Shown here piece after piece: positions 8,063-14,507 of a stretch of DNA of 18,187 bases (its first letter is position 1; each line of letters begins with the position of its first letter). The translations under genes were made by a program, and so were the position numbers. This DNA comes from Prevotella sp. UBA5387 (lineage in GTDB: Bacteria > Bacteroidota > Bacteroidia > Bacteroidales > Bacteroidaceae): assembly GCA_002407775.1 (NCBI GenBank), contig DHOP01000007.1, positions 1-18,187 on the forward strand, read 5' to 3'. The notes beneath the pieces are model-generated. The model worked only from the letters and a program-made list of their open reading frames with translations, had not been told where the DNA came from and made no database searches.

Positions 8063-8220
8063 ATGCAGCAATGTAAGACAGTTACACTAAGAAGTCGAGC
8101 CAGGCGCAATGGCACGCATTCTCTGTTTCTGGAATTCTATCCAGGCTACAGAGACCCTAAAACGATGGAACTTATACGTCGTCGTTCATTAGGTATATAC
8201 ATCTACTCAGAGCCAAAAAT
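8063..8220 (+). pseudogene. Tyrosine integrase, N-terminal fragment
   Basis: Residues 1 to about 52 read like the arm-binding N-terminus of Bacteroidetes tyrosine recombinases: VTLRSRARRNGTHSLFLEF, then P.TME..RRRSLGIYIY. The frame then leaves the family and stops at 8251 after a few unrelated residues (MARIQGQVSR). The core-binding domain and the catalytic R-H-R-Y domain are absent. The neighbouring frame from about 8216 continues an unrelated protein, so a deletion has joined the integrase 5' end to another gene. The fragment cannot recombine DNA. Its position after the multi-HTH gene matches the xis/int arrangement of Bacteroidetes elements. Confidence 0.75.
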
Positions 8221-8645
8221 GGCCCGAATACAAGGTCAAGTATCACGATGACTTCAAAGAATGCCATGCCAATTTGGAGGCCATCAAGCAGATGTTCCCC
8301 GACTATGAAATCCTGACTATGGGCTATCCACTCTCTGGATACGCCTTGGCCGCCAAAGACGAAGGCTTGTACCTGCTCAATATGGAGACAGGAGAAAGCC
8401 TAACCGATTATCCTTTCACTAACTGCAATGCCAATTTCAACGGCGCAGGCGTGCAGCTATTTTGAGGAAAGGAAAGTGCCTTCTTCAATCGCATAGGCAA
8501 GCAGCTCACCGATTACCGAGAGGGTGATTTCTCATGGGAATGGGACAGCAGAGACTGCAATTACTTAGGACAGATAGTTACCGATAAAGCAACCGGCAAG
8601 CGATTCCTCACCGATGGAACGCCCATGCCCGATAAAAACCAATAA
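8216..8645 (+). pseudogene. Remnant of an unrecognised gene, with an in-frame TGA
   Basis: From about 8216 one frame reads a continuous protein-like sequence (YKVKYHDDFKECHANLEA, then GLYLLNMETGESLTDYPF). It is interrupted once by TGA at 8463-8465, then resumes (FFNRIGKQLTDYREGDFSW) to a TAA at 8643-8645. Composition and the G.YLLN..TGE.LTDY and GKQLTDY phrases suggest beta-rich repeats loosely like WG/KWG repeats; I do not recognise a family. The 5' end is missing, replaced by the integrase fragment. It ends 4 bases before the next gene, so the intact ancestor was probably the first gene of the downstream cluster. Confidence 0.55.
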
Positions 8646-8649
8646 ACCC

Positions 8650-9096
8650 ATGACTGATAAAGACTATATCGAATACGCCAAGGCCATCCATGAAGAGGTC
8701 TATGCAATGTCCACACCGATGATAGATGGAATGGCAGGCAAGGTGCTGACTCGTATCCGCAAGGAACAGAAAAAACGCTTCAAAATGCCCGAAGCATGGA
8801 CAAGCGTCCTGTCCAACATTATTGATGTTGTCGATGTTATGTCTGTACATGCCCATAAAGGCAGAATCTGGAGAGAAATGAACAAAGGACTTGAGAAGAT
8901 ACTTGACCAGTATATCATAGACAGGTATAACGAACTTGATGCCAAGCACCACCTGATGTTGAAATACCGCTATGTTGGAAAGTTTAGCCTAACGACAGAG
9001 GTAAAGGAACGCATTTATGCAAGGCTTGGAGCTCATTACGACACCCAGAGAATGCAGAATATGCTTGAAAGATACCCAGATTTGAAAGAAGTATGA
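8650..9096 (+). CDS. Hypothetical helical protein, first intact gene of the deiminase-protease cluster
   Basis: 148 residues from the ATG at 8650 (MTDKDYIEYAKAIHEEVYAM). An upstream in-frame ATG at 8614 overlaps the preceding remnant and is less likely. The sequence looks all-helical, Lys/Arg/Met-rich, with no signal peptide or membrane segment, so it is cytosolic. I do not recognise a domain. The stop codon overlaps the next start as ATGA (9093-9096), indicating translational coupling with the 221-residue protein. Function unknown; as a partner it could be an adaptor or regulator. Confidence 0.7.
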   Translation: MTDKDYIEYAKAIHEEVYAMSTPMIDGMAGKVLTRIRKEQKKRFKMPEAWTSVLSNIIDVVDVMSVHAHKGRIWREMNKGLEKILDQYIIDRYNELDAKHHLMLKYRYVGKFSLTTEVKERIYARLGAHYDTQRMQNMLERYPDLKEV

Positions 9097-9758
9097 TAAA
9101 GAAAGCTATTGACCAACTTACAAGTTGTGTCGAACGTAAAGAAATAGAAGATGCACTAAGGCATATTGCCGAAATAGTGCTAAAGGACTATATCCTGAAG
9201 TTTGGTGAGACATTTGTACAGCTGATAGAGATTGAGATGTACTACTACAACGAAAGTTGTTACAAAGACACCGCAATCCACAAGAGTGAGCAGCAACGCC
9301 ACAGGTATGGAAAAGTGTACGTCCATCCGTCGGGGTTTGACATCTGTCTGTCCGATTCTGATGACTATTATCTAAGCTTCCTTGTAAGGTCAGCACGAGT
9401 CGGTAATACCGAAGTGGTTACAAGTGGACCTATCAACGTCCGCGAAGCTATAAAAAGGCTTGGTGTTGACCTTGAAAAGGATTTGCTTGAACTTATCGCT
9501 ACTCCTGTCAACCCTCATGTGAATGTCTATTTTGCTACACGCAAAGGTCTTGGAAAATCAGTAATACCGGAGGACAATGCAGCCATGCTCAGTGCGGCAT
9601 TGGGCGTATCTGGCAAAATGCTAATTCCTTCCGGCTTTGAAAAATATGCCTACTGTGAGCTTAAACGTCGTAATGTCCATGACAAAGAGACAGCTGATGC
9701 TTTATCACGAGAAATTATCGGTGGCAGAGTGGCAGGTGTAAAAGAGTTTTACCATTAA
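9093..9758 (+). CDS. Hypothetical protein, possibly related to the alkyladenine DNA glycosylase fold
   Basis: 221 residues, cytosolic. The central part (about 44-100) reads LIEIEMYYYNE ... D-x-A-x-H (59-63) ... YGKVYVHPSGFDICL ... FLVRSARV. This order resembles the E.EAY / D.ASH / YVY..YG / LIRA landmarks of the 3-methyladenine (MPG/AAG) glycosylase family and related Bacteroidetes proteins. The resemblance is by eye and weak. The Tyr-rich EMYYYN segment corresponds to where the family places its catalytic Glu. It is coupled to the upstream gene by ATGA overlap and followed after 9 bases by the deiminase gene. If the assignment is right, a base-recognition or base-removal role is possible; otherwise the function is unknown. 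Confidence 0.7.
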   Translation: MIKKAIDQLTSCVERKEIEDALRHIAEIVLKDYILKFGETFVQLIEIEMYYYNESCYKDTAIHKSEQQRHRYGKVYVHPSGFDICLSDSDDYYLSFLVRSARVGNTEVVTSGPINVREAIKRLGVDLEKDLLELIATPVNPHVNVYFATRKGLGKSVIPEDNAAMLSAALGVSGKMLIPSGFEKYAYCELKRRNVHDKETADALSREIIGGRVAGVKEFYH

Positions 9759-9767
9759 TAAACGGTC

Positions 9768-10652
9768 ATGATTACTGAGATAGACAAAGACACCATATAT
9801 TTCTCCAGCTTATTTGCACGCCATTATCCTGAGCTGTATGGAGAAATCAAGGACATTCTGACTAAAAACGGAGTGCCCAATGGTACTATCACGAATACTG
9901 CTGACTACTTCTGTCGCGACTATATGCCTGTTCAGATTGACATGCAGCACTATCTCCTGTATATATATGACCCAGACTATTTGAAGGAAGAACCAAAATA
10001 TACCACGGACATAGAACTTGTTCTCAGCACCTTGAAAAAGATAAAAGTTGAAGTGGTGAAAATTCCCTTGAAACTTGATGGTGGCAATATGATATTCTGC
10101 CAAGCTAAGAATCCATTAGATGAAACTTCATACATAGTTATGACCGACAAGGTTATGATCGAAAATGAAAGTTACAGCAAGTCAGAGATTGAAACCATCA
10201 TCAAGGAACCACTGCTGAAAACTTGCAAGGATGTTGATATTCTTTGGCTACCATGGGATGAAAGCGAGAAATGCGGTCACACAGATAGCATCGTCCGATA
10301 TGTAGGTATCGGGGAAACTGGAAAGCCTAAGGTGTTCGTAAACCTTGAAGTTTATGAGGAAAAGGATGCTAACGACATGTATGACATTCTATCTGATAAA
10401 ATGGAGGTTGTAGAGATACAGCTGCCTGAATATGACGAATTAAGTTGGGCATACATCAATAGCGTGCAAACGGATGACATCATAATTGTGCCAGGCTTAG
10501 GCAATCAGAAAAACGATGCTACCGTTATGGAGCAATATGAAACACTCTTTCCTTACTATAAAGGCAAAATCTATCTTGTTCAGATGGGTGAGTACGTTAA
10601 AGAATGGGGTGCAGCCTTGAACTGTAGTACGTGGACGATAAAACAAAAGTAA
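9768..10652 (+). CDS. Guanidino-group deiminase homologue (agmatine/peptidyl-arginine deiminase superfamily)
   Basis: 294 residues with the pentein-fold landmarks of agmatine deiminases and bacterial peptidyl-arginine deiminases, in order: R50-D51 in FCRDYMPVQ (family W.RD.GP), LDGGN (103-107), catalytic H171 and D173 in CGHTDSIVRYVG, and the nucleophile C286 in GAALNCSTW (family GG..HC.T.Q). The catalytic Cys, His and Asp are all kept, while the usual Gln after the Cys motif is Trp and His before the Cys is Asn. The protein is shorter than typical agmatine deiminases (about 350-370) and has no signal peptide, unlike secreted Porphyromonas PAD. Expected chemistry is hydrolysis of a guanidino group (Arg to citrulline, or agmatine). 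It sits 3 bases ahead of a serine protease gene, which makes a metabolic agmatine role less obvious. Confidence 0.82.
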   Translation: MITEIDKDTIYFSSLFARHYPELYGEIKDILTKNGVPNGTITNTADYFCRDYMPVQIDMQHYLLYIYDPDYLKEEPKYTTDIELVLSTLKKIKVEVVKIPLKLDGGNMIFCQAKNPLDETSYIVMTDKVMIENESYSKSEIETIIKEPLLKTCKDVDILWLPWDESEKCGHTDSIVRYVGIGETGKPKVFVNLEVYEEKDANDMYDILSDKMEVVEIQLPEYDELSWAYINSVQTDDIIIVPGLGNQKNDATVMEQYETLFPYYKGKIYLVQMGEYVKEWGAALNCSTWTIKQK

Positions 10653-10655
10653 GCT

Positions 10656-11285
10656 ATGTTTGAAAAATATTTGTTTCCAATAATTTACAACTTTCAGTGC
10701 ATTGGCAATGGTGTACTGATAGGCAGATACTTCTTCACTGCGGCGCATGTCATCTATGAAGGAGCAGGAAATTGTATGGTTGAAATAAGCGGCAAAGTAT
10801 TCCAACTGCGAGAAGACAACGCCTTAGCACTTGTAGCTGAACAAAATGAGGAGAAGCAATTGCTCTATGACTTTGCTATATATGAAATTGACTGCTTGCA
10901 TAGCCCTTTCCAGGTAAGCCAAGAGACCCTTGAAGCCAAATCGTTTCTATATAGTTACAGCGTAAAGACACTGTATAATTCAAGTACCAATGAAGTCAAG
11001 CGACTGCAATTGCTAACCAATACAGGCAAAGTCTCAAACGAGAAGATAGGCAATATTCTGATATGTGATTTATCTGATAAACTCAGCGGAGGACAAAGTG
11101 GAAGTCCTGTCATGTTGGAAAAGAACGTGTATGGACTGCTTTGTGGCGATCCTGATGGAAAGAAAGAATCACGCCACTGTTTTTACACCTCTGGTGCTGC
11201 TATTGTTGAATATCTCCGAAACAATAAGCCTGAAGTTTATTCGCTTTTGTGTATGAAGTGTGTTTTCGCACTCCCTAAGAGTTAG
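10656..11285 (+). CDS. Trypsin/V8-like serine protease, cytosolic
   Basis: 209 residues to a TAG stop. The chymotrypsin-fold triad is visible: H31 in FFTAAHVI, D72 in LLYDFAIYE, and S148 in SGGQSGSPV. The GGxSGSP form resembles the V8/S1B and bacterial trypsin_2 groups. Asp is not at the position that gives trypsin its Arg/Lys preference (Lys stands there in a rough alignment), so cleavage specificity is open. No signal peptide or pro-region is present, so the catalytic domain should be cytosolic. After the TAG the same frame runs 43 more codons through a charged linker and a membrane segment, so this may be a truncated form of a tail-anchored protease. It is the last gene of the tightly spaced cluster beginning at 8650. 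Confidence 0.83.
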   Translation: MFEKYLFPIIYNFQCIGNGVLIGRYFFTAAHVIYEGAGNCMVEISGKVFQLREDNALALVAEQNEEKQLLYDFAIYEIDCLHSPFQVSQETLEAKSFLYSYSVKTLYNSSTNEVKRLQLLTNTGKVSNEKIGNILICDLSDKLSGGQSGSPVMLEKNVYGLLCGDPDGKKESRHCFYTSGAAIVEYLRNNKPEVYSLLCMKCVFALPKS

Positions 11286-11417
11286 AGGCGCATCGAAGAA
11301 GAGGCGAAGGCAAAAGAACGCGAAAGACAAGAGAAAAATATGTGGAATTGGATTCTTATTATCACAACAATATTCGCATTCCTTTGGTTCTTTTTAACTG
11401 GTAAATTCCCGCGATAA
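11286..11417 (+). other. In-frame continuation after the protease stop: charged linker and membrane segment
   Basis: Directly after the TAG at 11283-11285 the same frame encodes RRIEEEAKAKERERQEKN, then MWNWILIITTIFAFLWFFL and a short TGKFPR tail, ending at TAA (11415-11417). This is a charged helix plus one hydrophobic membrane span. It could be the natural C-terminal anchor of the protease cut off by a nonsense mutation, a readthrough extension, the 3' remnant of another gene, or a separate 25-residue membrane peptide starting at the ATG at 11340. Sequence alone does not decide. Confidence 0.6.
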
Positions 11418-11420
11418 CAA

Positions 11421-11894
11421 ATGATAAAGATACGAGCCGTCATAGAACACATCACCTATCAGAATAGCGAAAATGGCTATTCCATCCTGAAGGGCAAGGT
11501 CAAAGACCATAACGACCTTGTCACCCTCGTTGGCACCATGTTGGAAGTGCCGGTGGGGAGTGTGCTGTTGTGCGAAGGCGACTGGAAGATAGACCGCAAG
11601 TACGGCCAGCAGTTCATCGTGCAATCCTTTGAGGAAGTCATGCCTGCCACCGTCTATGGTATCGAGAAGTACAAGTATGTTGGTTATGTACATAGTGTCA
11701 CGTTCCCTATCAAAACGAAAGATGGTACGATCAGAACCACGCAAAACACTCAGTGGACTCCGTTGGGTGTAAAATTCCTGTATGACACGCTAAAGGAACA
11801 TGGGGCACTACCTATTGAAGAAAGAGGAGCCGACTATGTTCAGCCTTATGAACTTCTGTCTTCGACACCGAAGAGGAAGCGGAAAGCTGAATGA
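11421..11894 (+). pseudogene. Chimeric ORF: RecD2 N-terminal domain joined to a KilAC-like C-terminus
   Basis: 157 residues open from ATG to stop. Residues 1 to about 83 match the OB-like N-terminal domain of RecD2-type helicases (AVIEHITYQNSENGYSIL, LVGTM, YGQQF, EEVMPATVYGIEKY). Instead of the helix-hairpin-helix and helicase domains, residues about 86-130 resemble the end of phage antirepressor KilAC domains (GYVHSVTF, then T-x-W-T-x2-G and FLYDTLKEHGALP). The junction lies near 11668-11676. A basic tail KRKRK ends the protein. The simplest reading is a deletion that fused two gene remnants in frame; it could still be translated. The KilAC assignment is by pattern and less certain than RecD2. 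Confidence 0.6.
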
Positions 11895-11908
11895 AATTCA
11901 TGAAACAG

Positions 11909-11940
11909 AGGGCACTGCGATGTGAATCGTGGTGCTTTTT
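11909..11940 (+). terminator. Probable intrinsic terminator after the chimeric ORF
   Basis: AGGGCACTGCGAT (11909-11921) can pair along its full length with ATCGTGGTGCTTT (11926-11938), using four wobble pairs and a GTGA loop, and is followed by a run of T to 11940 and a second T-rich stretch. It lies 15 bases past the stop codon. Confidence 0.5.
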
Positions 11941-12162
11941 GGCTTTTATAAGTAGCTCAAATTTGGAATACTATTGCTTGAAAATATCAGACTTTAGCTA
12001 ATATCAGCCAAAGAAGATATATCAACGAAAGAGGCAGAATATGCCTTAGAAATCAAACGAAATGAATGGTGGTATTAGTCATAAACGAGTAAAAAGGGTG
12101 AAAAATGGGCGCAAACTTGCATTATAACCTCCCGATACACAATATATTCGCTTCAAAACCAT

Positions 12163-12170
12163 TATATTTG
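12163..12170 (+). promoter_or_regulatory. Bacteroidetes -7 promoter element (TATATTTG)
   Basis: Exact TAnnTTTG match 43 bases before the ATG of the lipoprotein gene. No clear -33 TTTG is seen upstream. It suggests that the lipoprotein gene has its own promoter and is not part of the preceding cluster. Confidence 0.6.
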
Positions 12171-12212
12171 TAGGCAATTATCGTAATATGTAAAGAGTAA
12201 AAGAATGACCAC

Positions 12213-14429
12213 ATGAAATATTTGTTTACAAAACCAACAATACTTGCTATAGCAGGATTATTGACTGTTACGTCATGCAGCGATTCAAAAGACGAAATCG
12301 ATGAGCAGTTTACCCAAACCGCACACATCGTTAAAGGTAAAGTTGAAAAAGGCCCACTTGTTAGTGGTTCTACTGTAGAGATGCGTACCTTGGACAAGGA
12401 TATGACACCGACAGGTGCATCATATACCACAACCATTGAGAATAACACAGGTGATTTTAACTATGGTTCGCTCAAGATGAACTCACCTTATGCAAAGCTC
12501 ACGGCTGACGGCTATTTCTTCAATGAAGTAGATGGCAAATTATCAACCAGTACTATCAAGCTTAATGCCATCGTGGATCTGAGTGACAACTCCACCATTA
12601 ACGTGAATATTGTTACTCACTTAAAGAGCCAGCGTATCGTTTACTTGGTTACATCTAAAGGAATGTCGTTTGCGGATGCCAATAAGCAGGCTCAAAAAGA
12701 GCTGATGACCGCATTTGCACTTCAAGACTATGCTACGAAAGATGCAAGTCAATATTCAATCATTGCAGGCGATGATGCAGCAGGTGCGTTGATTGCCATT
12801 TCTTCCTATGTCCTTTCCGACCGTTCTGAGGCTGAAATTGTAGAGTTCTTGTCTAAACTCACTAATGAGTTCAGCTCAACAGGTACTTTCACAGATAGTA
12901 CCAAAGAACAATTGAAGAAGACCAAGAACTACTTGAACGGCAAGCTGGAAGACATCAATCAGAATATCGTCAACCGCTATAAGGAATTAGGCTATAACGT
13001 CAGCGTAAAAGACCTGGCATACTATTTTGACTGGAATAACGATGGTATTGCAGGTAATGAAATCGACGGTAACAGCACTGTAGAGTTAAGCCAATCTCAA
13101 ATCGCAGTTCCAATGGAGGGTGGCGATTATACGATAACAGTCAAATCAGACAAGCAATATTACCTTGTGGCTCCATCAACTACAACATCAGGAGACTCTT
13201 TTTTGGATGTTACTCCTAGAGATAATGTATCAACAGAAACATTCTTCAGTGATTTTGATCTTTATGAAGGCGATTATACTATCAAAGGAATGGAGTATAG
13301 CAAGGAGATAGAAGGTAATACCATAAAGGTTCATGTTTCACCTGCCCAATTCAAGACTAAAAAAAGCATTTCATTCCCTTTATTTAATGCGAGAGGAAAA
13401 CAAGCTGCTGAAATAACCATTACACAAGAAGGCAATCCTAATATGAAGTCTGACCGAGTTAATCTTGGACAAGATGGAGCTACTGCTTTTCTAGCATCAG
13501 TAGGTTACTTTCGTGACGCAATGGCAAACGTGCTTAGATTGGAAGGTGAATATGCAATTCAGACAAATCATACGCCATTTGACTCAAATAATGGAACTAT
13601 ATCAGGATCATGGCAAAAGTTTTACTCTGCGCTTCAGTTAATGAGTAGAATAAAGCAAGCAGATGCTTCTGCGCTTGGTTGTTATCAAGAATATCTGAAT
13701 ACATACTTTGCCCTAACTTATTATGCGATGTCAGCATATTGGGGTGGCGTACCCTATATAACTGAATTCGGAGAGGATATTCCATATGTAGCAAGGACTG
13801 GCGAGCAAGAATTATTATCTCAATTAGCAAGTAGTTTGAAAGAAGCGTTGCCTTCGCTGGATGAAAAGAAAAACAGTTCTATGAGTAATGCCAACGATTT
13901 GCTTTTCGTTTCAAAAGATGTCGCTCGTGTCATCCTTGCTTATGTCTATATGAATCAGAAGAACTATGGGGAGGCTCAATCTCTTCTTGAAAAGGTTGTT
14001 AGCAATGGCTATTATAGTTTAGAAAGCACTTCATTGTTGAAATACACCAATAACTCTGAATGTATTTTAGGGTTAGCAGTGCAGACAAGAAGCGGCGAGT
14101 CTGTTCATCCCTGCTTAGACTATAAGGATGTGATTTTGTCTTTGGCAGAGTGTTATTATCATAATAACAAGACGACACAAGCCAAGCAATACATCGATGA
14201 GTATTGCAACAAGAAGAGCTTGAATATAGATAAGACGGATGTTCTCAAGGCAATAGAGACTTTGCGCTATAAGACACAAACGCCTTTCTTCCTCTCATTC
14301 ATAAGACGCAATAACTTGGGTGAATCATACCTTGGTTTGACAAGTTCACAAACATACCAACTGTTATGGCCATTGCCACAAAAAGAAATGCTTTACAATC
14401 CTAAGATTACACAAAATCCTGGGTATTAG
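12213..14429 (+). CDS. Lipoprotein with BACON-like segment and SusD/RagB-like C-terminus
   Basis: 738 residues. A lipoprotein signal ends in the lipobox TVTSC with Cys22, followed by SDSKDE, an acidic +2/+3 context typical of surface-exposed Bacteroidetes lipoproteins. Residues about 38-290 form a Bacteroidetes lipoprotein domain (VKGKVEKGPLVSGSTVE, ADGYFFNEVDGKLS, NVNIVTHL) closing with a calcium-loop-like DWNNDG (273-278). Residues about 288-407 look like a BACON-type beta domain. From about 411 to the end is a SusD-like helical/TPR region: YWGGVPYITEF, a DVARVILAYVYMNQKNYGEA helix pair, and the hallmark end LPQKEMLYNPKITQNPGY. SusD partners bind glycans or peptides with a SusC transporter, but no SusC is in the window. 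Glycan or ligand capture is inferred. Confidence 0.8.
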   Translation: MKYLFTKPTILAIAGLLTVTSCSDSKDEIDEQFTQTAHIVKGKVEKGPLVSGSTVEMRTLDKDMTPTGASYTTTIENNTGDFNYGSLKMNSPYAKLTADGYFFNEVDGKLSTSTIKLNAIVDLSDNSTINVNIVTHLKSQRIVYLVTSKGMSFADANKQAQKELMTAFALQDYATKDASQYSIIAGDDAAGALIAISSYVLSDRSEAEIVEFLSKLTNEFSSTGTFTDSTKEQLKKTKNYLNGKLEDINQNIVNRYKELGYNVSVKDLAYYFDWNNDGIAGNEIDGNSTVELSQSQIAVPMEGGDYTITVKSDKQYYLVAPSTTTSGDSFLDVTPRDNVSTETFFSDFDLYEGDYTIKGMEYSKEIEGNTIKVHVSPAQFKTKKSISFPLFNARGKQAAEITITQEGNPNMKSDRVNLGQDGATAFLASVGYFRDAMANVLRLEGEYAIQTNHTPFDSNNGTISGSWQKFYSALQLMSRIKQADASALGCYQEYLNTYFALTYYAMSAYWGGVPYITEFGEDIPYVARTGEQELLSQLASSLKEALPSLDEKKNSSMSNANDLLFVSKDVARVILAYVYMNQKNYGEAQSLLEKVVSNGYYSLESTSLLKYTNNSECILGLAVQTRSGESVHPCLDYKDVILSLAECYYHNNKTTQAKQYIDEYCNKKSLNIDKTDVLKAIETLRYKTQTPFFLSFIRRNNLGESYLGLTSSQTYQLLWPLPQKEMLYNPKITQNPGY

Positions 14430-14452
14430 AATTTGAAAGCTGAACGAATGCA

Positions 14453-14491
14453 GAAAGCAGCCCACTCTCATCACGAGAATGGGCTGCTTTC
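14453..14491. terminator. Convergent bidirectional terminator hairpin
   Basis: Arms of 17 bases (GAAAGCAGCCCACTCTC and GAGAATGGGCTGCTTTC) pair with one mismatch around an ATCAC loop. It sits between the converging lipoprotein gene (stop 14429) and ArdC-type gene (stop 14508). The T-runs are short (TTT) on either strand, but stem strength and position fit a shared terminator. Confidence 0.7.
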
Positions 14492-14507
14492 ATATTAGGG
14501 AGTCAGT

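Larger units (their letters stand above)
11895..12212. other. Intergenic region before the SusD-fusion gene
   Basis: 318 bases with no supported gene. A terminator-like hairpin lies at 11909-11940 and a Bacteroidetes -7 element at 12163-12170. The middle (11945-12120) is AT-rich with many stops in all frames; I see nothing else in it. Confidence 0.5.

Noticed and set aside
8063..8251. Functional small protein or intact integrase
   Set aside because: The frame matches only the first 52 or so residues of an integrase; the catalytic domain is absent.
8463..11285. Stop-codon reassignment or a recoded phage segment (in-frame TGA at 8463 and TAG at 11283)
   Set aside because: Two different stop codons are involved and other genes in the island end normally with TAA, TGA and TAG; decay or fusion is simpler.
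11421..11894. Complete RecD2 helicase
   Set aside because: Only the N-terminal domain is present; no Walker motifs or helicase domains follow in any frame.
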